A DNA stretch of 64,000 nucleotides. Source: JAGNRR01 sp965230665 (GTDB lineage: Bacteria; Bacteroidota; Bacteroidia; Chitinophagales; Chitinophagaceae). The stretch lies in NCBI GenBank assembly GCA_965230665.1, contig CBDDLM010000004.1:1178001-1242000 (forward strand), read 5' to 3'. Within the stretch, counting starts at the first letter, position 1, and each line of letters starts with the position of its first letter. Positions 24,548 through 33,827 of the stretch are shown piece after piece. A model generated the notes under the pieces. That model made no database searches. It saw nothing but the letters and a program-made list of their open reading frames with translations, and was not told the origin of the DNA. A program made the translations under genes and the position numbers.

Positions 24548-24757
24548 TTATTGACCACGGAGATTTTGATCAAGCGCTCGTTTTCTTCTATACAATAGAA
24601 ACCCAACAGATAACATAAGAAACAATTTTGGAGCCAGCACCTTTAATGCATCAGTTGTAATCCCACTAGCTGATAACTTATAATATTCTGCAGTAATAAA
24701 TATAAAGAACCCTATTACGAAAACAATAAAAATAGCTCTCATCTTGCTTTTGGTCAT
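24548..24757 (-). CDS. Small two-TM membrane protein
   Basis: The protein has 69 residues from the ATG at 24757 (another ATG at 24742). Two hydrophobic segments, IFIVFVIGFFIFITAEYY and APKLFLMLSVGFLLYRRKR, with a positively charged tail. The frame can be extended upstream to 24823, but that would run through a terminator. No recognised family. Confidence 0.45.
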   Translation of the reverse strand: MTKSKMRAIFIVFVIGFFIFITAEYYKLSASGITTDALKVLAPKLFLMLSVGFLLYRRKRALDQNLRGQ

Positions 24758-24771
24758 ATCATAAAGATAAC

Positions 24772-24805
24772 AAAAAAACCCGCCACACAAATCGTGTGAC
24801 GAGCC
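24772..24805 (-). terminator. Terminator of the FGE-like/T9SS operon
   Basis: On the minus strand, gctcgtcacac / gtgtggcgggt with loop gattt, then seven T. G-T pairs are needed. It follows the stop of the minus-strand T9SS gene ending at 24829. Confidence 0.75.
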
Positions 24806-24828
24806 TTCTATTTTACAGGTCAATATTT

Positions 24829-25815
24829 CTACTTTTTAATAAACGGTAAACTCATTACATCGTTTACTAAGTTTAAATAAATCATATACTGCCCGGGTAC
24901 CAATGTTTGAATATCTAAATGCTTAACGGCTTCATCTCTTCCTATGGTTTTCTTGAGTACTACTTTTCCTGTCATATCCAATACAGTGAATTGAGAAGGA
25001 GTCTCTAAAGCACGAGATAAGCGAATACTGATCTGATCTTTTGCAGGGTTAGGTGCTAGAACAACAGAATAGTCTAACTTTTCATTAATCAACTTTATGA
25101 CTTTGGAGTACTGATAGGTATCATCCAAATCCGTCATTCTAAGTTTATAATAGTTTATACCCTGAACATCATCGCGATCGTTAAAATCATAAGATTGTTC
25201 CTTGCTAGAATGTCCAATGGCATTAACCTGACCAATATCAGCAAAATCAACCCCATCCTTACTCTTTTCAACAAGAAAGTAGTCTACGTTTTCCTCTATA
25301 CTCGTTTTCCAGTTAAGTACATTATGATCGCCCATAGCTTGACCTTCAAAACTTAATAGTACCAATGGCAGGGCATAAGACTGGTTGAGTGCATTACTCC
25401 AACCATCTCCTATTCCCCCTAAATAAGGGTAAAAGTTATTGACCAGAGTAGGTTGGAAGTTCGTTACACTTAAGGAAGCAAAACCATCAGCTAAACCACC
25501 CTTATATGGATAAAAATTATCAATTAAGCTTGGCTGGAAATTGATCACCTTATCAAAAGCATACCCATCTTTCTTACCTCCTACATAGGGTCTAAAATTG
25601 GTTATTAATGCAGGGATGAAATTCTGGAGACGATCCGCGCTAAAACCATCTGCTTTACCACCAACATAAGGTACTGAGTGGACTAATAACTGCGGACTAA
25701 AATTTGTAGCGACTACTTGACTATGTCCATCTCCCTTGCCACCTTCATACCACATGGTTTGGGCTAGTAGCTGAAGTGGACTCAGCCAAAGTAATATTAT
25801 AAGTATACGTTTCAT
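24829..25815 (-). CDS. T9SS protein with five GGxxDG repeats
   Basis: The protein has 328 residues. Signal peptide MKRILIILLWLSPLQLLAQ. Then five ~30-residue repeats, each starting YxGGxxDG (YEGGKGDGHS, YVGGKADGFS, YVGGKKDGYA, YKGGLADGFA, YLGGIGDGWS) and continuing NFxPxLxxNFxP. After residue 150 a region LLSFEGQAMGDHNVLNWKTS..ENVDYFLVEKSKDG resembles the linker commonly seen before Bacteroidota sorting domains, and the end is a sorting domain (APNPAKDQISIRLS ... GQYMIYLNLVNDVMSLPFIKK). Repeats of this form occur in other Bacteroidota surface proteins. Co-transcribed with the FGE-like gene (20-base gap). Confidence 0.75.
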   Translation of the reverse strand: MKRILIILLWLSPLQLLAQTMWYEGGKGDGHSQVVATNFSPQLLVHSVPYVGGKADGFSADRLQNFIPALITNFRPYVGGKKDGYAFDKVINFQPSLIDNFYPYKGGLADGFASLSVTNFQPTLVNNFYPYLGGIGDGWSNALNQSYALPLVLLSFEGQAMGDHNVLNWKTSIEENVDYFLVEKSKDGVDFADIGQVNAIGHSSKEQSYDFNDRDDVQGINYYKLRMTDLDDTYQYSKVIKLINEKLDYSVVLAPNPAKDQISIRLSRALETPSQFTVLDMTGKVVLKKTIGRDEAVKHLDIQTLVPGQYMIYLNLVNDVMSLPFIKK

Positions 25816-25835
25816 AATAATCTAATTTTATGAAA

Positions 25836-27329
25836 TTATCGTACACCTCTCACTGCAACTGAATAAGTTGGATTTGATAACGCACCTGTCGCAATAAGAA
25901 CATTTCTTGAAGATACCGGACGCTGATTCGATACATTGACGTAACCATATGCAGTTCCTCCTTTAGCTCCCCAATGAGTGTTTGTACTATAATCGCTCCA
26001 ACCTACTACGTTTCCATTTCCATTATTCGGACCGGGTGTATTCAACAAGAAGCCATCACCTAAGCTACTCGTTGTAATTCCATTTGCAGTTGTGTTTGTA
26101 AAAAAGGTAAACTCATAGCCATTTCCTGTCATTTCCATTACACCATAAAAAGTAGCTCCTGATGCCTCTCTTCCTGTAGAATCTTCGGCAAACATCCCAC
26201 ATCTACCTGATACATAGTTCGGGCTCGAACCATTTGCAAAACAACGTCCATTTACTACCGCTCCATTCGCTTTCATGCTATCTGTTTGGTGGTAGCTACA
26301 ATTATTTGTATAAAAAGAGATATTCGTTGATCCCCAAGCGTACTCACCTGCGACTCTCGGATTTGGTGTACCCGTATACTTGGTACCCCGACAGATTTTT
26401 TCGTACTCCATATCCGTCATAGGTCGTAAACCACACCAATCTAAATAAGCAATGGCCAAGCGAGCACTAAATGTAATAGCCGCATTGTTTTGTCCATCAT
26501 TTGCTTCATTCATAATGTTATTATTATTTGAGTTACAAGCATAAACAGCTGGTTTGGTATTGCTCACACCTGAGGAATCAATTTCAATGTAATAATTAGC
26601 TGCTGCCAAACCAGAAGAAAATCCTGAGGTCCCGCGCGCACTATTCGGAGCAATACCTGTGAGGTTATCTTGTTGATCGTAGGTAAGACAATTTAAAAAG
26701 TCTACTAATTGGGCATTACTTGCTTCATACTTTGCACAATATATCGCCTGATACCCTGTTGGGTAATTTGCTGGTAAGGGCGGTTGCCCAGAGAAAAGAA
26801 CACTAGAACCAATTGAGGCGGATGTTACGGTATAGTTGTTAAACCTATTTTGACCTGTTCCTCCATCGTTTACATAAAATTGGCCTTGTGGTATATTAAC
26901 CATTTCAATACCAAATACCTTAAAGTTTAATAAACCAGCTGGAAGTGTTTGCATAGATAAAGTAGCTGTAGCTGATACATTACCACTGCCAGAGTTTGAA
27001 CGACGAATGAAAACGCCAACGCCATCACTTACAGCATCTACCTGTAAAACTCCACCTGTAACAGAATGCGCTCCGCTTGTTGTACTCACATTTTGATGTT
27101 TCCATAAGTTATCTGCATTACTCTGTACCTTCACGAAGACCCAAGCAGCATCCCAGTTTCTAGGATAGTTCGTATCTACATTGTTCATAGAGTTCCAAGA
27201 GTTTTCCCAGCCAATGTCAAATGTGATATTCGTACCTGAAACAGATACGTTGGTAATTTGTATGTTATTAGCCTGAGCCATAAGCCCAAAACAAAACATA
27301 ATTGCGATTGTAAAAATTACTTTTTTCAT
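25836..27329 (-). CDS. Secreted SUMF1/formylglycine-generating-enzyme-like protein
   Basis: The protein has 497 residues with a signal peptide (MKKVIFTIAIMFCFGLMAQA). An N-terminal beta domain with DAAWVFVKVQ lies around residues 20-150. The C-terminal ~350 residues show the FGE-sulfatase layout: VFGIEMVNIPQGQFYV, YCAKYEASNAQLVDFLN, RLAIAYLDWCGLRPMTDMEYEKICRGT, GEYAWGS, GVMEMTGNGYEF (usual form VWEWV replaced), and a final VAVRGVR. Family members act as Cys oxidases, C-type-lectin-like binding proteins or gliding-associated GldJ/GldK proteins. Here the VMEM substitution makes catalysis doubtful. First gene of the two-gene operon. Confidence 0.8.
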   Translation of the reverse strand: MKKVIFTIAIMFCFGLMAQANNIQITNVSVSGTNITFDIGWENSWNSMNNVDTNYPRNWDAAWVFVKVQSNADNLWKHQNVSTTSGAHSVTGGVLQVDAVSDGVGVFIRRSNSGSGNVSATATLSMQTLPAGLLNFKVFGIEMVNIPQGQFYVNDGGTGQNRFNNYTVTSASIGSSVLFSGQPPLPANYPTGYQAIYCAKYEASNAQLVDFLNCLTYDQQDNLTGIAPNSARGTSGFSSGLAAANYYIEIDSSGVSNTKPAVYACNSNNNNIMNEANDGQNNAAITFSARLAIAYLDWCGLRPMTDMEYEKICRGTKYTGTPNPRVAGEYAWGSTNISFYTNNCSYHQTDSMKANGAVVNGRCFANGSSPNYVSGRCGMFAEDSTGREASGATFYGVMEMTGNGYEFTFFTNTTANGITTSSLGDGFLLNTPGPNNGNGNVVGWSDYSTNTHWGAKGGTAYGYVNVSNQRPVSSRNVLIATGALSNPTYSVAVRGVR

Positions 27330-27354
27330 TACTTCTATTTTTAGATTTGTAATA

Positions 27355-27385
27355 CAAAGGTGATTTTGTACCGTATTTTGTACAA
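27355..27385 (-). promoter_or_regulatory. Promoter of the FGE-like operon
   Basis: Minus strand: TTG (27383-27385), 20 nt, CACCTTTG (27355-27362; one mismatch to TAnnTTTG). It lies in the 88-bp divergent spacer shared with the histidine kinase gene. Two copies of ttttgtac nearby could be an operator. Confidence 0.45.
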
Positions 27386-27417
27386 TACGTCAGATGCCCT
27401 ATTTTTAATAACGACCC

Positions 27418-29136
27418 ATGAAACTGCGTACGCTACTACTATTTATCGTTCTTATTTCATTTGCCTCTTTAAAGGTAGCCGCCCAAAATAAGGAGCGAGA
27501 AAAAATTGATAGTATAGCCAATATTTCAATTCCTCAAGTTATTTCAAACTCTGCAGAGCTGATCCCTGTATTTTTTCAAAATGCTCGAAAAGCTCATGAA
27601 CAAAAAATGTGGAAGGCCGAAGCACAATGTTATAACAACCTCCGACTGATGCATGCTTATTTAGGACGATACGATTCTTCAACTTATTATGGCATTCAAG
27701 CTATTGAAACTTTCGAAAAAGGAGGGTTTAAGAAAGAAGCCGCCTATATACATTGCGAACGTGGCTATGAGATTAAGCGAGTTGACCTAAACAAAGCGGA
27801 AAAAGAAATGCTTACTGGCTTAGCGGTTTTACAAGATCTGAATGATAAGCTTGGTTTGGCTGGTCAGTACAATAATTATGGTGTCATTAAAGAATTAAAA
27901 CAGGAATTGGATAGTGCACAGTACTATTATCAATTGTCACTCAATTATAAATATGAGCTTCAAGATTCTATCGGAATCCCCTATAGTATATTAAACATTG
28001 GTGTACTAGCTGGTATGCAAGAAGATTATAACCGGGCCATTGATTCAATTAAAAAAGCAATTGTACTTTTTGATGCGGCTAATAATATTCCGAATAGCGC
28101 GGAAAGTATTCATGAGCTCGCCGAGATCTACTCGCTTATCAACAAAAAAAGGCGTGCTATCGAAACTTTTTCGAGATGTATTGAGATCAGTGAACAAATT
28201 GGCTATCTAAGACTTATCAAAGAATGCCATAAAAGACTTTCGGAAGTGCATGAAGAAATTGGAGATTTAAAGAACTCTCTTCTGCATCAGCGCCAATATA
28301 ATAAAATTCATGATAGCCTTATTAATGAGACACGTGTTAAAGAGATTTCTACGTTGGAAACAAAATTTGATGTCGCTAAGAAAGAAGAGCGAATTGCCAA
28401 ACAACAACTAAAAATCAAAGCCAGAAACAACCAAATATTGATTGGGCTCATCATTTTTAGCCTATTAGGTTTTGGAGTTTTCTATTATGTAAAACGCTTG
28501 CGCTTTAGAAAGAAAGTAGAGCGAATAGAATACGAAAACAAGATGCGTTCAGAACGAGAGCGTATTTCGAGAGATTTACACGATAATATTGGTTCTCAAC
28601 TAGCCTTTATTATATCGGGGGCCGGCATCAAACAAGAAAATAAAGATGCACAGCTTACACAAATTGCTTCCTTTGCTAAAGATACATTGGAACAATTACG
28701 GACGACTGTATGGGCTATTAAAAAAGAGAGAATAGGTATTCAAGAATTTGCTGATCAGGTTGAACGCTTTATCGAAAAGATCAAACCAAACTCTCTCATA
28801 GAGTTTGAATTACAACAAAAACTGTCTTTAGCGGGATATCTTAGTCCAACCCAAAGTGTACACCTCTTTAGAATAATACAAGAAAGTATCAGCAATGCAA
28901 TAAAACATAGCGATTGCTATACCATTTCCATAAATGTTACAGGACATACGAATGGACAGCTTGATATTACTGTTCAAGATGATGGTAACGGGTTTGATAC
29001 AACAAATAAAAAATATGGTAACGGATTAAGATTTATGAAAGAGCGTCTACAGGAATTGGGAGGACAACTTGAGATATCCAGCTCTAAAGAAGGAACAAGA
29101 GTGCGTTGTCAAATAAATACGACATCTGTCGTATAG
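27418..29136 (+). CDS. TPR sensor histidine kinase (NarX/DesK-type)
   Basis: The protein has 572 residues. Signal peptide (FVLISF..VAAQ), then a periplasmic region of tetratricopeptide repeats (CYNNLRLMHAYLGRYDSSTYYGIQAIETF; YNNYGVIKELKQELDSAQYYYQLSL). One membrane segment (about residues 340-357, ILIGLIIFSLLGFGVFYYV). HisKA_3 box RISRDLHDNIGSQLA with His388, and an HATPase domain with N-box SISNAIKHS (Asn493) and DDGNGFD near 521-526. It should phosphorylate the regulator coded next (32-base gap). Input is likely peptide or cell-envelope related, not known. Confidence 0.92.
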   Translation: MKLRTLLLFIVLISFASLKVAAQNKEREKIDSIANISIPQVISNSAELIPVFFQNARKAHEQKMWKAEAQCYNNLRLMHAYLGRYDSSTYYGIQAIETFEKGGFKKEAAYIHCERGYEIKRVDLNKAEKEMLTGLAVLQDLNDKLGLAGQYNNYGVIKELKQELDSAQYYYQLSLNYKYELQDSIGIPYSILNIGVLAGMQEDYNRAIDSIKKAIVLFDAANNIPNSAESIHELAEIYSLINKKRRAIETFSRCIEISEQIGYLRLIKECHKRLSEVHEEIGDLKNSLLHQRQYNKIHDSLINETRVKEISTLETKFDVAKKEERIAKQQLKIKARNNQILIGLIIFSLLGFGVFYYVKRLRFRKKVERIEYENKMRSERERISRDLHDNIGSQLAFIISGAGIKQENKDAQLTQIASFAKDTLEQLRTTVWAIKKERIGIQEFADQVERFIEKIKPNSLIEFELQQKLSLAGYLSPTQSVHLFRIIQESISNAIKHSDCYTISINVTGHTNGQLDITVQDDGNGFDTTNKKYGNGLRFMKERLQELGGQLEISSSKEGTRVRCQINTTSVV

Positions 29137-29168
29137 CAACAATTAAAACCTCATTATAAATTCGTACT

Positions 29169-29822
29169 ATGAAACTTAAAATTGGTATCGCAGAAGACAA
29201 TTATTTCCTAGCTAAAGCTATTCAAGAAAAGCTTAAACCCTTTAAGGATATTGTGATTGAAGTGATGGCGACCAATGGCATTGAACTCCTAAAGGCTCTG
29301 GAAAACCATCATAATTTGGATATCATTATCATGGACATTGAGATGCCTAAAATGGATGGTATTGAAGCCACTGAGAAGATAAAAAAACTATACCCACATA
29401 TAAATATTATGATGTTTACTGTGTTTGAAGATCATGAGAAAATATATCAAGCTATACAGGCAGGAGCAAATGGATATTTACTTAAAGAAGAAGACGGCGT
29501 TACCATTCGTACAGCTTTATATGAGCTAAAGAATGGTGGTAGTAGCATGTCTGCCAAAGTCACCAAGAAAACTATTCAGCTTTTAAAAATGGGTAATCGC
29601 GTTGAAGATCTTGGAAAAGACAAAGAAGAAATTAAACTTAGTGCAAAAGAAACAGAAGTGTTGCAGCATATCAGTACAGGGTTGAACTACAAAGAAATAG
29701 CGGATAACTTAGCCATAAGTCCTTCTACAGTAAGAAAACATACCGAGAACATTTACAAGAAGTTAAACGTTCATAACAAGATAGAAGCGATCAGCAAAGG
29801 CCATGAATTAAACCTCATTTAG
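29169..29822 (+). CDS. LuxR/NarL-type response regulator
   Basis: The protein has 217 residues. Receiver domain with acidic ED at residues 9-10 (IAEDNY), phospho-acceptor Asp56 in IIIMDIEMPKMDG, and Lys near 111 (YLLKEEDG). C-terminal LuxR helix-turn-helix LSAKETEVLQHISTGLNYKEIADNLAISPSTVRKHTENIYKKLNVHNK. It pairs with the upstream kinase. The divergent FGE-like/T9SS operon is the natural first target to test. Its stop overlaps the convergent antiporter by four bases. Confidence 0.93.
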   Translation: MKLKIGIAEDNYFLAKAIQEKLKPFKDIVIEVMATNGIELLKALENHHNLDIIIMDIEMPKMDGIEATEKIKKLYPHINIMMFTVFEDHEKIYQAIQAGANGYLLKEEDGVTIRTALYELKNGGSSMSAKVTKKTIQLLKMGNRVEDLGKDKEEIKLSAKETEVLQHISTGLNYKEIADNLAISPSTVRKHTENIYKKLNVHNKIEAISKGHELNLI

Positions 29823-31072
29823 GAGAGTGGCTTTTCTTCTACTTCTGCATCTTCAAGCAAAGCATCGAAATCAAAAATTGGTTTCTCCTCATTTTCAGTC
29901 TTAACTGAGGCTTCCTTATAAAAGAACATCCCAACCATCATAATAAGTACTGTGATAATAATAACTTGAATAATCATGGACTTATTAACCAACGACATTT
30001 GAAGACTTGCAGGAATTGATAAAAAAAGTAGAATGGTAATCAAACCTCTGGGTGCGACAAAAAGTAGTGGAAGCAGTGATAAACCTATAGCTTTAAGCTG
30101 AATGGCCCGCACTAAGAAAATACCTGCGACAACGATTAAAGACCACCCTAATGTTTCTAGATTAAGCAATTCGGATACATTAATTAAGTAACCAAATACT
30201 ACAAAAAATAGTGTGCGTATTAAAAAAGTACCTTCTGTAACCACTTGTCTAAAGTTTTTAACTTCATTATCAAGTACTTCGGGGTGTATCAACTTATTCA
30301 TTCTTTCGTTTCTGATTAAATCTAAATTTCCCAACAGGATTCCAAAAATTAAAATGAAAACAAGTGCTGGTAAATGATAGATCTTTGATATTTCATAAAT
30401 CAATATGATCAAAACAATAATGGGAGCGAATTTGATATGATGATCTATTTTATAAAGCAACATGGACAGCAGTACCGATGCAATAAAAGAAATAAAGAGC
30501 ATCAGAATAATCTCTCCAAAAAAGATTGCAAAAGTAGAAACATCGAATACCACATTGAGGGCAAAAAAATTAAAAATGACTACGCCTATAATATCTGAAA
30601 TACTACTTTCATAAACAACGAATTCCTTTAAGTTCCTTCGTAAGTGGTGTACACTTGGAATTGCAATTGCACTACTTATAATAGATAAGGGTATAGCATT
30701 TACTACAGCTACTTGCCAGTTCACCTCCCTAAAATAAAAAAAGGCTAAGGCCAATAAGCCGCAAAGCGTAAGCATCGGAAATACGGCTACAATTAGCGAT
30801 TTCTTGATAATAGGAATTCGCTCCCGTCCTAACTCCAGATCAAAGGACTCATCTAGCACAATTAAGATAAGCCCAAAAGTTCCAAGTATTGGTAGCACAC
30901 CGCTCAAATCAATTGTAGGTACATCAAAATATTTTGAAGCCAATGAAATACAAAACCCAAGGGCCATCAATAAAATAACAGAGGGTACCTTGGTAAACTT
31001 TGATGTAATATCAAAGAAATAACTTAGTAAAAACACTAAACACAATAAAACAATTACAATAGCAGAATCCAT
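29819..31072 (-). CDS. Cation:proton antiporter (CPA family)
   Basis: The protein has about 417 residues from the ATG at 31072, two codons after a possible TTG. Eleven to twelve hydrophobic segments. Na/H-exchanger signatures: VPSVILLMALGFCIS at TM2, GLILIVLDESFDLELGR, AIPLSIISSAIAIPSVHHL and VVYESSISDIIGVVIFNFFAL (the acidic DIIG region used for ion exchange). A cytosolic tail of ~40 acidic residues follows. It exchanges cations for protons across the inner membrane; the ion is not known. Confidence 0.85.
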   Translation of the reverse strand: MDSAIVIVLLCLVFLLSYFFDITSKFTKVPSVILLMALGFCISLASKYFDVPTIDLSGVLPILGTFGLILIVLDESFDLELGRERIPIIKKSLIVAVFPMLTLCGLLALAFFYFREVNWQVAVVNAIPLSIISSAIAIPSVHHLRRNLKEFVVYESSISDIIGVVIFNFFALNVVFDVSTFAIFFGEIILMLFISFIASVLLSMLLYKIDHHIKFAPIIVLIILIYEISKIYHLPALVFILIFGILLGNLDLIRNERMNKLIHPEVLDNEVKNFRQVVTEGTFLIRTLFFVVFGYLINVSELLNLETLGWSLIVVAGIFLVRAIQLKAIGLSLLPLLFVAPRGLITILLFLSIPASLQMSLVNKSMIIQVIIITVLIMMVGMFFYKEASVKTENEEKPIFDFDALLEDAEVEEKPLS

Positions 31073-31148
31073 ACTCAACTTCGGGTAAAAATACCGCAGG
31101 GGTCCAAAAGGATTACATGAATCGCATTACTTCTTTTTATAGAAGGTA

Positions 31149-31934
31149 TTATTTCTCCTTATAGGGTAGACTATCCAAAATGTAACGAATAGCCTCTAGC
31201 CTAGCAAATGTCTTTTTGTTTGCCTTAATAATCTTCCAAGGGGCGCGATCGGTGTCAGTATGTGAGAACATGCGCAATTTGTATTTCGTATACTCATCCC
31301 ACAATTCCTGCGCACGCTCATCAACTGGAGACATTTTCCACTTTTTTAGAGGACTTCTTTTAATCTCTTCAAAACGTTTGGCTTGTTCCTCTTTACTTAT
31401 TGAGAAATAGATTTTTAATAAATGCGTACCAGATTCTATAATCATACGTTCAAACTCATTCACCTGATCCATAAAGACTTCATACTCCGCAGCTGTACAA
31501 AAGGCATTCACTGGCTCTACAACCGCTCGGTTATACCAACTTCTATCAAATAATACAATTTCGCCTTCTTTGGGTAGGCGGTTTACATAACGTTGAAAAT
31601 ACCATTGACCACGCTCTTCTTCAGTAGGTTTAGGAAGAGCTTCAATTCGATAAAATCTAGGATTAATATGTGCAGTTACCCTTCGGATAGCACCACCCTT
31701 ACCAGCAGCATCTCTACCTTCAAAAAGAATGACAACTTTTTTCTTATCGCGAATAACCCAATTTTGTAAATCGATAAGCTGCGCCTGGAGATTCTTAAGC
31801 TCTTCATCATAGCCCACACGACTTAATGTCCAGTCTATATCAACATTGGGATAGGCGAACAAATTCTTAAGTCCAGATGGACTATTTAATAAAGCGACTT
31901 GTTCTTCGGATAATTTTATTTTTAACGGACTCAT
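31149..31934 (-). CDS. ppk2: Polyphosphate kinase 2 family protein (second of tandem pair)
   Basis: The protein has 261 residues. Walker A FEGRDAAGKGGAIRR (about 70-85), lid sequence RVTAHINPRFYRIEALPKPT, and Walker-B-like IVLFDRSWYNRAVVEPV. C-terminal WKMSPVDERAQELWDEYTKYK is typical for class I PPK2, which transfers phosphate between polyphosphate and nucleotides. The ATG directly abuts the stop of the upstream paralogue, so both are translated from one transcript. Confidence 0.93.
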   Translation of the reverse strand: MSPLKIKLSEEQVALLNSPSGLKNLFAYPNVDIDWTLSRVGYDEELKNLQAQLIDLQNWVIRDKKKVVILFEGRDAAGKGGAIRRVTAHINPRFYRIEALPKPTEEERGQWYFQRYVNRLPKEGEIVLFDRSWYNRAVVEPVNAFCTAAEYEVFMDQVNEFERMIIESGTHLLKIYFSISKEEQAKRFEEIKRSPLKKWKMSPVDERAQELWDEYTKYKLRMFSHTDTDRAPWKIIKANKKTFARLEAIRYILDSLPYKEK

Positions 31935-32780
31935 TTAAACATCTATTTGGTCGACTAACCTATGATAACGTAAAATTATATTGGGATCTGGTAACAACTT
32001 GGCAGCGACTTTCTTACTCCCCGAAAAGTCAAACTGGGACAATACATAGCGCATAGCCTGTAAACGTGCCGTTTTTTTACTATTTGCTTTTACGATTGTC
32101 CAAGGACAAAAGGCAGTATGTGTTTTCGACAACATCAACTCTTTGTAATTTGTATAACGCTCCCATAGCTCTTGCCCCTTTTGATCAACAGGACTAAATT
32201 TCCATTGCTTTAATGGATTCTCTTGACGGGCTTCAAATCTTTTTTGCTGCTCTTGCTTAGAAATAGAAAACCAAAATTTTATAACTACTACTCCATCCTC
32301 ATGTAGCATATGTTCAAAACTAGGTACTTGTAACATGAACTGATCATATTGTTCATCCGAGCAAAAACCCATTACAGGTTCTACAACAGCTCGGTTATAC
32401 CAACTTCTATCAAAAAAAACGATTTCTCCTGGATTGGGTAACTCCTTAATATATCTTCTAAAATACCATTGCCCTTTTTCAACTTCTGTAGGTTTATTTA
32501 AAGCAACAACTCGCATGGATCTAGGGTTTAAGTGTTCTACAAACCGCTTAATACAACCACCCTTACCAGCGGCATCGCGACCTTCAAACAAAATAGCAAC
32601 ACGCAACTTATTTTTCGATATCCATTGCTGCAGTTCAACCAATTTTGCTTGGAGCATACGAAGTTCTTCTGTATATGTAATCGTCTTTACATACTTCGAT
32701 ATATCCATTTCCTTCTCATTCGCAATTCGGATCAGTTCTTTTCGCTTCTTTACACTTTCGAGTTCGTTCGCCGTAAACAT
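31935..32780 (-). CDS. ppk2: Polyphosphate kinase 2 family protein (first of tandem pair)
   Basis: The protein has 281 residues. Walker A FEGRDAAGKGGCIKRF and Walker-B-like IVFFDRSWYNRAVVEPV, plus WKFSPVDQKGQELWERYTNYK and an ANSKKTARLQAMRYVL C-terminal helix. Clearly paralogous to the following gene. The N-terminal ~40 residues include a highly charged helix. The two differ in the lid (NPRSMRVVALNKPT against NPRFYRIEALPKPT), which may mean different nucleotide preference; this is inference. Confidence 0.93.
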   Translation of the reverse strand: MFTANELESVKKRKELIRIANEKEMDISKYVKTITYTEELRMLQAKLVELQQWISKNKLRVAILFEGRDAAGKGGCIKRFVEHLNPRSMRVVALNKPTEVEKGQWYFRRYIKELPNPGEIVFFDRSWYNRAVVEPVMGFCSDEQYDQFMLQVPSFEHMLHEDGVVVIKFWFSISKQEQQKRFEARQENPLKQWKFSPVDQKGQELWERYTNYKELMLSKTHTAFCPWTIVKANSKKTARLQAMRYVLSQFDFSGSKKVAAKLLPDPNIILRYHRLVDQIDV

Positions 32781-32876
32781 GGAGGCATAAATTTAGGGCT
32801 AAAATTTGTCTTCGTATATTAAATTTTAAGTCTTAAGATAAAACTTAACATTGCATTTTCGTTACTTTGTCGCACT

Positions 32877-33743
32877 ATGAAGAATCAGATATACTTGCTA
32901 CTACTCGTTTCTGTTGCGCTTACTGTGGTAGGTTCATGTAAAACAGAATCTAAACCAGATTTAAACTATGAGGAAATTAAAGATGAGGTATTGGGTGATA
33001 GTATAAACACCGTTGACTTATCTGATACAGCTGATATCTTCGACAATCCAAACTATGACCCCAAAAGAGATAGCGTAGAAGTTATACTAGATTCTCTAGA
33101 AAACATATATGAAGAAGATAGCGTTCAAATAAAAAAATCTGGAAATAAGGATTCTGTTATCTTAGACCGCTATGCCTTTATTGATACTACAATCTCCAAC
33201 CCTTTGGATACATTTACGAATGATATAAAGAAAATTACTACTGATGAAATTAGAGCGTTGCGCTATAACTTAAAACAGCTCCACGATAAAGATTCGATTT
33301 TACAAGCCACTCATGAGAAAAAGAATGGAAGAATAGATAGTAGAGTATGGGCTAGAGTTAACAAAGATGATCAACGCCTATATTTATATATTGATGGAAA
33401 AGTCGTTGACACCTTTAAGGTATCAACAGGGTCTACCAGACATGAAACACCCACTTTTGATATGCAGCCCAAAGGACCGATATTTCAGAAATATACAAGC
33501 AAAAAGTATCCAGGCGGAAACTACAATGGATTAGGCAATATGCCATACGCCATTTTTATACAAGGTGGTTATGCGTTACATGGAACCACCCGAGGTAACA
33601 TACCCCGTCTTGGCCGAAAAGCATCTCATGGTTGTGTGCGTTTACACCCCGACAATGCAAAAATCCTCAATGAACTTGTTCGAAAAGCGGGCCTAGAAAA
33701 CTTTTGGGTGACTATTGAAGAAAATGAAGAAGCATCACATTAG
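32877..33743 (+). CDS. L,D-transpeptidase (YkuD) lipoprotein
   Basis: The protein has 288 residues with a lipobox VVGSC near residue 20 (LLLLVSVALTVVGSCK). A ~130-residue Asp/Ser-rich, disordered-looking part follows. The C-terminal YkuD domain has the substrate motif RLYLYIDGKVVDTFKVSTG, IFIQGGYALHGT and the catalytic SHGCVRLHPDNA (Cys in SHGC). It should form or trim 3-3 peptidoglycan cross-links or attach proteins in the periplasm. Followed by an LRR lipoprotein. Confidence 0.92.
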   Translation: MKNQIYLLLLVSVALTVVGSCKTESKPDLNYEEIKDEVLGDSINTVDLSDTADIFDNPNYDPKRDSVEVILDSLENIYEEDSVQIKKSGNKDSVILDRYAFIDTTISNPLDTFTNDIKKITTDEIRALRYNLKQLHDKDSILQATHEKKNGRIDSRVWARVNKDDQRLYLYIDGKVVDTFKVSTGSTRHETPTFDMQPKGPIFQKYTSKKYPGGNYNGLGNMPYAIFIQGGYALHGTTRGNIPRLGRKASHGCVRLHPDNAKILNELVRKAGLENFWVTIEENEEASH

Positions 33744-33827
33744 TAAAGTTCCACTGAATTAAGCAGAACGTTTTAGCCCGTCTCAGGATACCTTATAGAA
33801 CATATAAATATTTAGTACCTTTAGCCT

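Noticed and set aside
24758..24823. Longer start of the small two-TM protein
   Set aside because: The added codons run through the terminator of the neighbouring operon.
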